DNA from: Nostoc sp. NMS8
GTDB lineage: Bacteria; Cyanobacteriota; Cyanobacteriia; Cyanobacteriales; Nostocaceae
Direction: 5' to 3'
Length of the DNA: 64,000 nucleotides
Assembly (NCBI RefSeq): GCF_017115045.1
Contig: NZ_JABXKK010000104.1
Coordinates: forward strand, 62,001-126,000
Below the pieces are notes generated by a model. It ran no database searches, was not told where the DNA came from, and worked only from the letters and a program-made list of their open reading frames with translations. The position numbers and the translations under genes are program-made. Shown here piece by piece: positions 45,064 through 53,063 of this stretch (its first letter is position 1; every line of letters begins with the position of its first letter).

Positions 45064-46239
45064 ATGTCCTTCAGAATTTTGAGTTTAGACGGCGGTGGTG
45101 TTCGTGGAATCGTTGCAGCACGAATCCTTCAACAAGTAGAGCAAGAAATTAGAAATCAGGGTAAAGGAGAGTTTTTACACGAATATTTTGACCTGATTGC
45201 TGGCACTTCTACTGGTTCAATACTAACAGGAGGAATTGCTGTCGGAAAGACGAGTGATGAACTAATTCAACTGTATAGAGATCGGGGTAAAGATATATTC
45301 CCACCGGATAGAAAAGAGCGCTATAAAAACTTTCCATCTATCATCAGATCAATTCTTGAGGTCTTTTCAGCATCGAAATATTCTCATGATGGAATTACTA
45401 AAGTCCTCAAAGATGCATATAATTATAAAAGAATCAAGGATATTGAAAAACCCATTATCTTGATTCTTGCTTACGATACCCTATATCGCAACACAACCTT
45501 TTTTACAAATTGTCATCCCGACTTAGGAGATCGATGGTACGACGACTGTTATTTATGGGAAATATGTACCGCTTCTGCATCAGCGCCTACTTTTTTCCCA
45601 CCATACAAATTAGAACCTGTAGATAAACAAAAATTTGGTAATTGGGAATTCCCACACATTGACGGAGGAGTTTCTGCTAATAACCCTTCTCTGGCAGCTT
45701 TGAGTCTAGTTATGAGGGTAAGTCAGTCTTCAGTCTCTCAAGAAATCAAGGAACAATATAAACTGTATAATCTCCGATTGGAAGATATTTCTATCCTTTC
45801 TATTGGCACAGGTCAAACTGGTGAACCATATCAATATGAACAAATAAAAAACTGGAGAGGTTTAAACTGGGTAAAAAATCTTACTAACATCTTTATGGAA
45901 CCTACATCTGAGATTGGTAGTACGATTTGCCGACAAATTATGGGTGGATATGATTCTAAACGTTACTTACGTCTTCAGTTTGATTTAAATGAGACATTTA
46001 AACCTAAGCCAAAAGAGACTTATAGAGATCCTCGTATTGTATTACCTCCAGAAGATCGAACAAACCGATTTACAGGAGAAAAAGTAACTGAAGAAATAGA
46101 TAATACTAATTCCGAGATTCTTCAGCAGTTAATAGATACTACCTCTGCATTCATCGATCGAGGTCTTACGTACTATACCAGAGACGACTCTGGTTCGCCG
46201 ATCAAAAAGGCGATCGCCTCTTTCATTAGAGATAACTAG
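45064..46239 (+). CDS. Patatin-like phospholipase
   Basis: The 391-residue protein has the oxyanion motif DGGGVRGIVAA (9-19), the nucleophile elbow AGTSTGS with Ser49 and the catalytic Asp in DGGVSANNPS near 200. These enzymes hydrolyse acyl chains of membrane lipids. Patatins also act as effectors in CBASS and other defence systems, but no cyclase or sensor gene adjoins it, so a housekeeping or stress role is equally likely. The stop codon TAG (46237-46239) lies inside the terminal repeat of the family B element, so the original C-terminus was probably altered. Confidence 0.9.
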   Translation: MSFRILSLDGGGVRGIVAARILQQVEQEIRNQGKGEFLHEYFDLIAGTSTGSILTGGIAVGKTSDELIQLYRDRGKDIFPPDRKERYKNFPSIIRSILEVFSASKYSHDGITKVLKDAYNYKRIKDIEKPIILILAYDTLYRNTTFFTNCHPDLGDRWYDDCYLWEICTASASAPTFFPPYKLEPVDKQKFGNWEFPHIDGGVSANNPSLAALSLVMRVSQSSVSQEIKEQYKLYNLRLEDISILSIGTGQTGEPYQYEQIKNWRGLNWVKNLTNIFMEPTSEIGSTICRQIMGGYDSKRYLRLQFDLNETFKPKPKETYRDPRIVLPPEDRTNRFTGEKVTEEIDNTNSEILQQLIDTTSAFIDRGLTYYTRDDSGSPIKKAIASFIRDN

Positions 46240-46331
46240 TACAAAAAGGCAAAAGTAAAAAGAAAGAATGCTTATTTTGTAAGCTTTCTGGCTATTTTAA
46301 ATGGGTGGTTTATTACGCAGTGTTGTACTAG
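46236..46331. mobile_element. 96-bp miniature inverted-repeat element, family B copy 2
   Basis: CTAGTACAA at the left and TTGTACTAG at the right; the core AGAATGCTTATTTTGTAAGC plus TTTCTGGC matches the copy at 20200-20296. Its left end supplies the patatin stop codon. Confidence 0.75.
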
Positions 46332-46460
46332 TACTTTGTCAAGCTGGCTTTGAGGTTTCATAGTAAAGTCATTACTACAAATTTGTTGACTATCAATAAT
46401 TTCAACTTGACAGACTACAGTGCATCCACGTAGGTATATTAACCTCAACTAATTTAGGAT

Positions 46461-46510
46461 AAAACATCTCGTATTTCTACAGAAATTATCGTAGAAATAC
46501 GAGATGTTTT
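46461..46510. other. Perfect 20-bp inverted repeat with 10-nt loop
   Basis: AAAACATCTCGTATTTCTAC and its exact complement enclose AGAAATTATC. A stem this long without a mismatch suggests recent origin or selection. The trailing TTTT would allow termination, but no gene ends close by other than patatin. Confidence 0.8.
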
Positions 46511-47291
46511 AGTTAATATTTTCTTAACATCAGTGCTAATTACAGATGTAAATATAATAATTTCCTGCTAGTTATAAGTATTAAAAATAATTTAAAAAAT
46601 TAAAAATTAGTCTCTTTTATGTATAGATTGTGAACTTAACTTGGGAATACTAAGTGTAAGGAAATTTAAGCGATGTATACAGAACTTGATTATTGTCTAA
46701 TTTTTCTCTACTAAATTTCGTTGCTAAATGAATTCAGATTACTTCTTGTAATGACAGTCAGGAACTAATCTGATTCAACAAAACTGACTAAATTCTGTAA
46801 AAACTCTCATTTATCCCAACAACAGTTTATTTACGCTTGCTTGATTCGTACACCCATTTAAATCAGCTTTGAACTGCTTATTACAGCAATAAAGCTATTA
46901 GATGCCAAATCCTGAATATATATCTCGTTCAGTTAAGAATCCTGTAGGTTCAATACTATTCGGATAAGATACTTCAGCCTAAATTGACTCCCTTTTTAAG
47001 CTTATGAAGGGAAAAGTAGTCTCCCTTTTGAAAAAGAGCCAGTGCGTTATAAACTTTTCCAAACTTATAGTAACTGGCGTCAGTTTTGCTGAGTGCCAAT
47101 TTTCGATTGAAGAAAAGTCAATTTGAGATTTTTTAGTTGAGATAACAATGTTAGTAACTTACAGTGGTGAACGTGGTAGTGGCAGATAGGAGGAGTGTAA
47201 ATTTCACTCTCGACTATTTGCATAAATTTTTTATAAGGGACTTCCAAATAAAAAAATATCCAATTAACTCCTGTGGGGTGGGCGTCTCGCC

Positions 47292-47484
47292 ATTGGTGTC
47301 AACTTAAGCTGAAACTCCTCTAAAACCTCGTTTCCAGCCAGAGTCGGTAAATGCAACTCAAAAGCGGCTCTGCCGCAAGTACGAGAGGCGGAGCCTCAAA
47401 GACGAGCATTCCCAGTCGAAGACTGGGAACGAGGCAATCTAAAAGCAAGTCTAGAACTAGCTTTTACGTTAAGTTGACACCAAT
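47292..47484. mobile_element. 193-bp miniature inverted-repeat element, family A (variant core)
   Basis: Ends ATTGGTGTCAACTTAAGCTG and TTAAGTTGACACCAAT match the other family A elements, but the core differs and includes the hairpin ATTCCCAGTC-GAAG-ACTGGGAA and CGGCTCTGCCGC. The shared ends with unrelated cores suggest mobilisation by the same transposase. Confidence 0.72.
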
Positions 47485-47563
47485 GTACCCTGTAGGAAGC
47501 CGCTTTGCGTCTACATGAATTGCCCCTACGGGTGTACCTCACGTGAATAGAACCGCTATAAGC

Positions 47564-48019
47564 TTAAATCACAGTAATGACTTTGCTAATATCATAATTG
47601 AATGGTACAAGTTCGACTTGACGAGTACCCCCATCTCTATAGGTCAAACTCACACTCAGATAACTATCTGGCTTGTAGGGTAATCGTTCAGCCCATTCAA
47701 TTGCCACAATTCCTAGTATAAATTCAACACCTTCCCAGTAACTTTCTAAATTCAAGGCTACAACTTCTTGTGGTTCTAAGCGATATAAATCCAGGTGGTA
47801 AAGAGGGAGGCGTCCTTCTGTGTACTCATTAATCAGTGTGAAAGTGGGACTGACAATAGGTTCAACGATTCCCAAACCTTTGCCAATACCTTGAACTAGA
47901 GTCGTTTTACCAGCCCCTAAATCACCTTTTAGTAAAATTACACTGCCAGGGGTCAGGGATTTACCAAGAGTAATACCTAAGCTTAACGTCGCTTCTGCAT
48001 CTGCAAGAAAAACTTTCAT
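47564..48019 (-). CDS. tsaE: tRNA threonylcarbamoyladenosine synthesis ATPase TsaE
   Basis: The 151-residue P-loop protein reads LKGDLGAGKTTLVQGIGKGL (Walker A), then SPTFTLINEY and LYHLDLYRLE, the signature of TsaE. It assists TsaB/TsaD in forming t6A37 in ANN-decoding tRNAs. It starts 14 bp after the YvcK-family gene ends, on the same strand, so the two are cotranscribed. Confidence 0.94.
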   Translation of the reverse strand: MKVFLADAEATLSLGITLGKSLTPGSVILLKGDLGAGKTTLVQGIGKGLGIVEPIVSPTFTLINEYTEGRLPLYHLDLYRLEPQEVVALNLESYWEGVEFILGIVAIEWAERLPYKPDSYLSVSLTYRDGGTRQVELVPFNYDISKVITVI

Positions 48020-48033
48020 AATTTAGTCATTAG

Positions 48034-49446
48034 TCATTGGTCATCTTCCTTAATTTTGAATTTTGAATTTTGAATTCCCCGAAGAGGTTGTCCTCTACCG
48101 TACCACCGTAATAACACTCGTGCTAGTTTCTGCGGATTGTGACGTACAAAACCTGTTTCATCTTCATATAAAACATTAGCTGGAACAATTCTTCGCCCTA
48201 GCTGAGTTACGACTTCTCTATCTAGAAAAACGGGATGGGAGTTTTGTTGGGCGTAACGAATGAGTGATTGCTCTGAGGGGGATTTTTTGTGTATTAGTAC
48301 AGCGTCGAATAGCCGTCTTTCCCCACAAGCAGCATCAATTGCTCTGATGTGGTCGGCAACAGTGTAACCTTCAGTTTCTCCTGGTTGAGTCATTATATTG
48401 CAGATATAAATACGGGGGGCATCTGTTTGAGCGATCGCATCGGCAATTTCTGGTACTAATAAATTAGGAATCAAACTTGTATAAAGGCTACCTGGGCCAA
48501 TAATAATGTAATCAGCTTCTTTAAGTGCCTTAATCGCTGCTGGCACTGCCGGAGGATTAGCCGGAATACAGCCAATTTTGACAATTTTACCCCCAGCTTT
48601 GGGAATGCTAGACTCCCCATCAATACGGCGGCCATCGGCTAATTCTGCCCAGAGGCGAACATCACTGAGAGTTGCTGGTAGTACTTGTCCCCGCACTGCT
48701 AGCACTTTAGAACTAGCTGCAACTGCTTGTTCTAAATCTCCCGTAATATCACTCATAGCCGTTAAAAACAAATTGCCAAAACTGTGACCTGTTAACCCAT
48801 CTCCAGCCCGAAAACGGTATTGAAACAATTCTGTTAATAACTTTTCTTCATCGGCTAGTGCAGCCAAACAATTGCGAATATCCCCCGGTGGTAGCACTCC
48901 AAATTCTTGGCGCAACCGTCCAGAAGATCCACCATCATCGGCGACAGTGACAATTGCAGTAATATTAGCGCTGTAGGTTTTCAACCCTCTCAACAACGTA
49001 GAAAGTCCCGTACCACCACCAATTACCACTATTTTCGGGCCTCGGTACAATCGATGATGTGCCAGCAAGACATCGATAAGTTCTTCTCCCCCTTCTGCTC
49101 TCAGTACCTTAGTAATTGAGCTTACGGTGCGAGTTTGCCCCCAAAGCACTAACAGCAAACCGCCGAGCAACACCAAAGGGCCGCTGATATAGTTGGGTAA
49201 GAGGTTGGTGATTACTCCCAGGAAATTCCTAATCAACTCAATCATCAAAAAAATTGGGGTCAGCTTAATCCAGATAGCTAACCCCAAACTTGCCAGCAGT
49301 ACACCCCCAACACTAATCAACAACCAACGTTTTACCGATAGTCCAGGGGATAACCATTTGAACCACTGGTTAACCCGATAGGAAGTACGAGAGCGCGACT
49401 GCTTTTGCAGGGCGTTGAGGGCTTGTCTCAGAAAACCAATTGACAT
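48034..49446 (-). CDS. YvcK/CofD-like protein (gluconeogenesis factor family)
   Basis: A cyanobacterial-type N-terminal extension with two hydrophobic segments (about 40-105) precedes the CofD-like domain: VVIGGGTGLSTLLRGLKTYS, TVADDGGSSGRLRQEFGVLP and PGDIRNCLAALADEE, with YIIIGPGSLYTSLIPNLLVP later. YvcK proteins bind UDP-sugars and influence cell-wall precursor allocation and morphology. Length (470) exceeds the soluble bacterial form because of the membrane region. Confidence 0.9.
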   Translation of the reverse strand: MSIGFLRQALNALQKQSRSRTSYRVNQWFKWLSPGLSVKRWLLISVGGVLLASLGLAIWIKLTPIFLMIELIRNFLGVITNLLPNYISGPLVLLGGLLLVLWGQTRTVSSITKVLRAEGGEELIDVLLAHHRLYRGPKIVVIGGGTGLSTLLRGLKTYSANITAIVTVADDGGSSGRLRQEFGVLPPGDIRNCLAALADEEKLLTELFQYRFRAGDGLTGHSFGNLFLTAMSDITGDLEQAVAASSKVLAVRGQVLPATLSDVRLWAELADGRRIDGESSIPKAGGKIVKIGCIPANPPAVPAAIKALKEADYIIIGPGSLYTSLIPNLLVPEIADAIAQTDAPRIYICNIMTQPGETEGYTVADHIRAIDAACGERRLFDAVLIHKKSPSEQSLIRYAQQNSHPVFLDREVVTQLGRRIVPANVLYEDETGFVRHNPQKLARVLLRWYGRGQPLRGIQNSKFKIKEDDQ

Positions 49447-49700
49447 ACCTGATTCGGAGCAGTGCTACAAACAATAATTAACAGAAAACGTACACCACTT
49501 GGTTTAAAACCATAGGCGTGAAACTATTATATTTGTCAATCCCATTAGACTAAGAATAAGTGGTCAAGATTGTCAGTATTCCTAATGAGAACATTTTTCA
49601 GGTATTTAGACCCTAACTGAGAGACGAAGTAAAAAGTGGTGTAGTTTAATTACTTGAAAAGTACTGTAAAAAATATCCTGGCTTGGTAAAAGTGAATTTA

Positions 49701-50192
49701 ATGGAAAAACGAATTTTAGGATTAGATCCAGGATTGGCAATTTTAGGATTTGGGGCAATTAGCTGTACACAAAATCCCAACAAAATACCAGAGACTACAG
49801 TAAATATGCTGGATTTTGGAGTAATTAAAACGTCAGCAGATGTAGAAATGGGACAGCGGCTATGTACCTTATTCGATGACTTACACACCGTGATGGAAGA
49901 ATTTCAACCAGATTTGGTTGCGATCGAGAAACTATTCTTCTATCGGATGTCAAGTACAATCCTGGTTGCACAGGCGCGGGGTATAGTTATTTTAGTGTTG
50001 GGGCAGCGTCGTCTTCCCTACGTAGAGTTTACTCCTGCTCAAATTAAACAAGCTTTAACAGGCTATGGCAATGCCGATAAATCGGAAGTGCAAGAAGCGG
50101 TGGCGCGGGAGTTGGATTTAGATGAGATTCCTAAGCCGGATGATGCTGCTGATGCTTTAGCGGTGGCTTTGACGGCTTCGTATCAGTTGTAG
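49701..50192 (+). CDS. ruvC: Holliday junction resolvase RuvC
   Basis: From the ATG at 49701 the product is 163 residues, the family length. An upstream TTG (49683) would add six residues with no ribosome-binding site. Catalytic acidic residues are Asp7 in MEKRILGLDPGLA, Glu in VAIEKLFFYR and the Asp pair in KPDDAADALAVALT. It nicks Holliday junctions made by recombination. RuvB starts at the other end of this window; the two are not an operon. Confidence 0.95.
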   Translation: MEKRILGLDPGLAILGFGAISCTQNPNKIPETTVNMLDFGVIKTSADVEMGQRLCTLFDDLHTVMEEFQPDLVAIEKLFFYRMSSTILVAQARGIVILVLGQRRLPYVEFTPAQIKQALTGYGNADKSEVQEAVARELDLDEIPKPDDAADALAVALTASYQL

Positions 50193-50299
50193 ATGTAAAA
50201 CGAAAATAAATTTTTGCACACTCTTGACAAAAGTGCGATTACCTGAATCTAGTACTCATGCTTGTGTGTAAGTCCTACTAAAAAATTTGTAGTATCCTC

Positions 50300-50328
50300 T
50301 TGACATTATGTAAGTTTTGTATTACAAA
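50300..50328 (+). promoter_or_regulatory. Candidate promoter/operator of the Ro60-RNA locus
   Basis: TTGACA (50300-50305), 17 bp, then TACAAA (50323-50328). The -10 region overlaps the perfect palindrome TTTGTA-T-TACAAA (50316-50328). A related palindrome TTGTAT-T-ATACAA stands just before RNA unit 6 (56853-56865), and both are accompanied by ATGTAGTATA. A shared repressor or activator is inferred. Confidence 0.55.
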
Positions 50329-50450
50329 TGTAGTATAAACATCAAAGCCTCCTCAAAGGCAAAACTAAAACCTCTTGGAACTGTGACAATTGCATAGATG
50401 CTACTTTTTGGGGATTAGTTTCGCAACTTCTTTCGATAGTGCCTACTTTT

Positions 50451-50553
50451 GGGGCCGCGATTGGGGTTCGACTGCTCCGAAACCAACAAACGGACGGTTG
50501 CAGGATTCGGGTACCCTACGGGAAGGCAAAGCCTACAATTCCCGACGGCTCCA
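50451..50553 (+). ncRNA. tRNA/tmRNA-like RNA element at the head of the array
   Basis: GGGGCCG (50451-50457) pairs over 7 bp with CGGCTCC (50546-50552) followed by A, as in a tRNA or tmRNA acceptor stem. The 5' side continues GATTGGGGTTCGACTGCTCC, like the 5' end of tmRNA (GG-TTCGAC-GG). CGGGAA (50518-50523) and TTCCCG (50540-50545) form a stem next to the acceptor where a T arm would be, though its loop is long. No reading frame for a tag peptide is evident. It is either a degenerate tRNA or another mimic; it lacks the P1/P2 scaffold of the later units. Confidence 0.5.
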
Positions 50554-50602
50554 CTAGACACTACTTCAATTGAAGTTGAGTACATCGGTGTTATTCAAAC
50601 TT

Positions 50603-50812
<210 letters not shown>

Positions 50813-50848
50813 CTAATACAAATTCGTGATTAAAAAGAGGTGATTGCA

Positions 50849-51049
50849 ATGGTTCATATTCGATTTGAAGGACGTTCTGTTGATCTGCCAGAGACACAAT
50901 TAGGAATTGCAGCAGGGATGAATGATGTGGCAGTGAAAGAGCGGGTTGCTCGCCATTTAGATGTGAATAGCGATCGCCTTTCTGCTTACATAATCGATCG
51001 CCGCCCCAGTGGTGATTTGATTATCCGCCCTGAAGCTGTCTATGGTTAA
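50849..51049 (+). CDS. Ubiquitin-like (beta-grasp) small protein ending in Gly
   Basis: The ATG at 50849 is preceded by AGAGGTG; a GTG at 50840 is in frame but lies within that ribosome-binding site. The 66-residue product shows strands VHIRFEG and RSVDLPE, a helix (NDVAVKERVARHLDV), strands LSAYIIDRR and DLIIRPEAV and a free C-terminal Tyr-Gly. This order and the terminal Gly fit a MoaD/ubiquitin-like protein, and an E1-like gene is present at 58313 in the same locus. RNA units 1 and 2 flank it within 37 and 12 bp. Conjugation or sulphur transfer is inferred; the fold is read from pattern only. Confidence 0.65.
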   Translation: MVHIRFEGRSVDLPETQLGIAAGMNDVAVKERVARHLDVNSDRLSAYIIDRRPSGDLIIRPEAVYG

Positions 51050-51060
51050 AGTATTTAGTC

Positions 51061-51248
51061 TTCCGTGCCCCGACAGAAGAAGCATACATACACATTCATA
51101 ACGGCCCTAAGGTAGCAAAATTCGAGCGATCGAATAAGCGAAGCATGATTTCTAAGTCTCTCGCAGATTTAGTGTGCGTGCCCACTCCACTGCCAATAGT
51201 TGGTAAGAGCGGCCGTAGCTGTAAAAAGCTTCTTGAACTTGTACGGAA
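51061..51248 (+). ncRNA. RNA unit 2: scaffold bearing a permuted 23S rRNA helix-69 region
   Basis: P1 TTCCGTGC/GTACGGAA, motif GTGCCCCGAC, P2 AAGAAGC/GCTTCTT, GAACTTG. The 5' module (51098-51123) begins ATAACGGCCCTAAGGTAGC and matches 26 bases of the conserved 23S segment at the 3' side of helix 69 with two differences. Near the end, GCGGCCGTAGCTGTAA (51209-51223 region) matches the 5' side of helix 69. The natural order is reversed, joined through the scaffold. ATTCGA-GCGA-TCGAAT (51120-51135) caps a shortened helix with a GNRA tetraloop. ACATACAC can also pair with GTGTGCGT. Confidence 0.82.
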
Positions 51249-51260
51249 TGATTAAAACTC

Positions 51261-51403
51261 AATTCTGCGCCCTAACTTGTAAAGCCTACACACACTATCC
51301 GGCAACGGATCGCAGGTTCAAATCCTGTCGCTCCCTTTCATGGGAGCGTAGCCAAATTGGTATAGGCAATTGTGAAAACTGCTTTGCTAACTTGTGCGGA
51401 ATT
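51261..51403 (+). ncRNA. RNA unit 3: scaffold bearing a circularly permuted class II tRNA
   Basis: P1 AATTCTGCGC/GTGCGGAATT (10 pairs), motif GCGCCCTAAC, P2 GTAAAGC/GCTTTGC, TAACTTG. The insert runs: 3' side of an anticodon stem (CACAC), long variable arm ATCCG-GCAA-CGGAT, T arm GCAGG-TTCAAAT-CCTGT, acceptor 3' strand CGCTCCC (51329-51335), linker TTTCAT, acceptor 5' strand GGGAGCG (51342-51348), TA, D arm GCC/GGC, then anticodon 5' strand TTGTG. So the tRNA is opened at its anticodon loop and its own ends are joined. The long variable arm indicates Leu- or Ser-type. Confidence 0.85.
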
Positions 51404-51651
51404 TAAACTATTTAACAAAACAGAATTCAGGAGTCAGGAGCCAGAATGGGCTAAACCTTAGCTATCCGTTAACAGAATTTAATTTTGTGTGATTGTCTAA
51501 TATTTTTATTCGGAATTCTGAATTCTGCATTCCTCTTCAAATCATATTTATCTATAACCTTTACTCAATACAGAGGTGAGTTCAATGATGTTAGCTAACT
51601 CATGTTTAATCACAACTCAATTAGTACAACTGCATTTAAACAACGTGAGAT

Positions 51652-52377
51652 ATGAGCGAACATCGTTTGAGCGAGATTGTGATTGAGCGTCCTCGCGGTG
51701 GGAGAAGAATTAGCCTCAAAAAAGTGACTGGCTTTAAGAAGCAATTATACAAAATCACTCAGGACGCAATTCAGGATGGATTGTTGAATCCCTACCTGAT
51801 TAAACCAATAAATAAATCCAAGTATCTTTCAGACCATCTCGGCCCCCTGCGTCGGTTTTTGCGCTCGCAAGTCGGACAGCCTTGGAATGACGTTTACAGC
51901 CAGCTATGTCAACGATTAGATCCCAATACTATGGCCGGACGGCATGTTATCGATCATGTGTGGGACTATGTTGAACGGTATGTAGAAATAATTGATGGTG
52001 GTTTTTATAGCAAGCCTTATCGAGGATATCGAAGTCAGCTAGATACAAACCATCGCGATCGCTTCTATATCCATCCTGAAACCGGAATTCTTTGTGCAGC
52101 CGAGAAAATACCTCGAAAGCAGAATAAAAAACAGGAACAAACCGATATTGTTATCATTGATAATTATCATCAATACCACAAACTAAACGAGATTTGGTAT
52201 TTAATTACCTTTGAAGATTTTCCCTCACCACCAACTCATTATGTAACGGATGTTGTCAAAGGAATAATTCATCGTTCTGCTGCAATCTCTAGAGGTCAAA
52301 TAATTTACGCTGTTAGGAAAAAGCAGTGTAATAAAAAGGAAATTCGAGTTATTTTAAATCAACTTTCTCAAAACTAA
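51652..52377 (+). CDS. Conserved-looking protein of the Ro60 locus, 241 residues, unknown
   Basis: The product starts MSEHRLSEIVIERPRGGRRI, contains DHLGPLRRFLRSQVGQPWND and VYSQLCQRLDPNTMAGRHVI, then DHVWDYVERYV, and a basic C-terminal third (KIPRKQNKKQEQ). I recall the LGPLRRFL-QVG-PW pattern from uncharacterised bacterial proteins but cannot name a function. The high Arg/Lys content and position between RNA units 3 and 4 suggest an RNA-binding or structural partner of the Ro RNP. Unit 4 starts 5 bp after its stop. The 248-bp spacer before it holds only repeat-like filler (GAATTCAGGAGTCAGGAG). Confidence 0.7.
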   Translation: MSEHRLSEIVIERPRGGRRISLKKVTGFKKQLYKITQDAIQDGLLNPYLIKPINKSKYLSDHLGPLRRFLRSQVGQPWNDVYSQLCQRLDPNTMAGRHVIDHVWDYVERYVEIIDGGFYSKPYRGYRSQLDTNHRDRFYIHPETGILCAAEKIPRKQNKKQEQTDIVIIDNYHQYHKLNEIWYLITFEDFPSPPTHYVTDVVKGIIHRSAAISRGQIIYAVRKKQCNKKEIRVILNQLSQN

Positions 52378-52382
52378 AATTC

Positions 52383-52510
<128 letters not shown>

Positions 52511-52542
52511 TCTTATTTCATTTCAATATGGAGGTGAGAACG

Positions 52543-52802
52543 ATGAAGAAGATTAATGATTTCAACATCGAGCCTGAAGATTTCGACGATTTCTGCTTTT
52601 GAACTATCAAGTAAACGTCGTCGTGGCTACCCATCTGAAAAAGCTGTAAAACGTGGCTATCGCTTTGTTCATGGCAACAAGGAATTGCAAGAAAAGCTTG
52701 GTAACAATGACCTTTGTCCTTGCGGTTCTGGCCACTGCTTTCAAAAAGTGCTGTCGCAATAGCGGCAGATATGATGGCAGCATACGCAGCTACTACTTTT
52801 AG
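52543..52802 (+). pseudogene. SEC-C motif protein requiring two +1 frameshifts
   Basis: GGAGGTGA stands before the ATG at 52543, which gives MKKINDFNIEPEDFDDFCF and then TGA at 52600-52602. Skipping one base after TGC-TTT (52594-52599) continues as ELSSKRRRGYPSEKAVKRGY and NNDLCPCGSGHCF. A second skip after TGC-TTT (52736-52741) restores KKCCR, completing the zinc-binding CxCGSG-x2-FKKCC. Both shifts fall after the same hexamer TGCTTT. The full product would be about 85 residues. It is either a decaying gene or one read by +1 frameshifting; SEC-C motifs bind zinc and partner proteins or ribosomes. Confidence 0.65.
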
Positions 52803-52883
52803 GGAGTAAGAGCAAATTCGATAATTTTCCGCTCATTACCCAGTCCCCAATCCCTAATCCCCAGTCCCTTTTACTTGGCAGTT

Positions 52884-52961
52884 GTTGCCGCGCCCCGATC
52901 GTGGAAGCTTACATAACTCTGCATAAGTTATATCCAATGCTTCCACAACTTGCGCGGTGAC
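52884..52961 (+). ncRNA. RNA unit 5: scaffold bearing a bare anticodon-like stem-loop (GCA)
   Basis: P1 GTTGCCGCGC/GCGCGGTGAC (10 pairs including wobbles), motif GCGCCCCGAT, P2 GTGGAAGC/GCTTCCAC (8 perfect pairs), AACTTG. The apex after TTACATA is a single hairpin, ATAACT/AGTTAT with a 7-nt loop CTGCATA, which has U33-like T and GCA at the anticodon place (Cys-like), though base 37 is T and not a purine. It is the smallest unit and shows the scaffold best. Confidence 0.75.
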
Positions 52962-53063
52962 TTTATCGCCCCGCGTGCAACATCTGCCTCCTGCAATTTT
53001 GGATTTTAGGTTGCAATCTAAAATCCAAAATCTAAAATCCAAAATTCTTAGAGGAGGTTCATA

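Larger units (their letters stand above)
46332..47563. other. 1.2-kb intergenic region without a recognisable gene
   Basis: Contains the perfect hairpin at 46461-46510 and the family A element at 47292-47484. Between them (46515-47290) the sequence is AT-rich, without a credible coding frame or RNA that I recognise. It is unusually long for this genome and may hold decayed genes. Confidence 0.45.

Noticed and set aside
45064..46239. Patatin as a CBASS effector
   Set aside because: No cyclic-nucleotide synthase or ancillary gene adjoins it; the spacer on both sides is empty.
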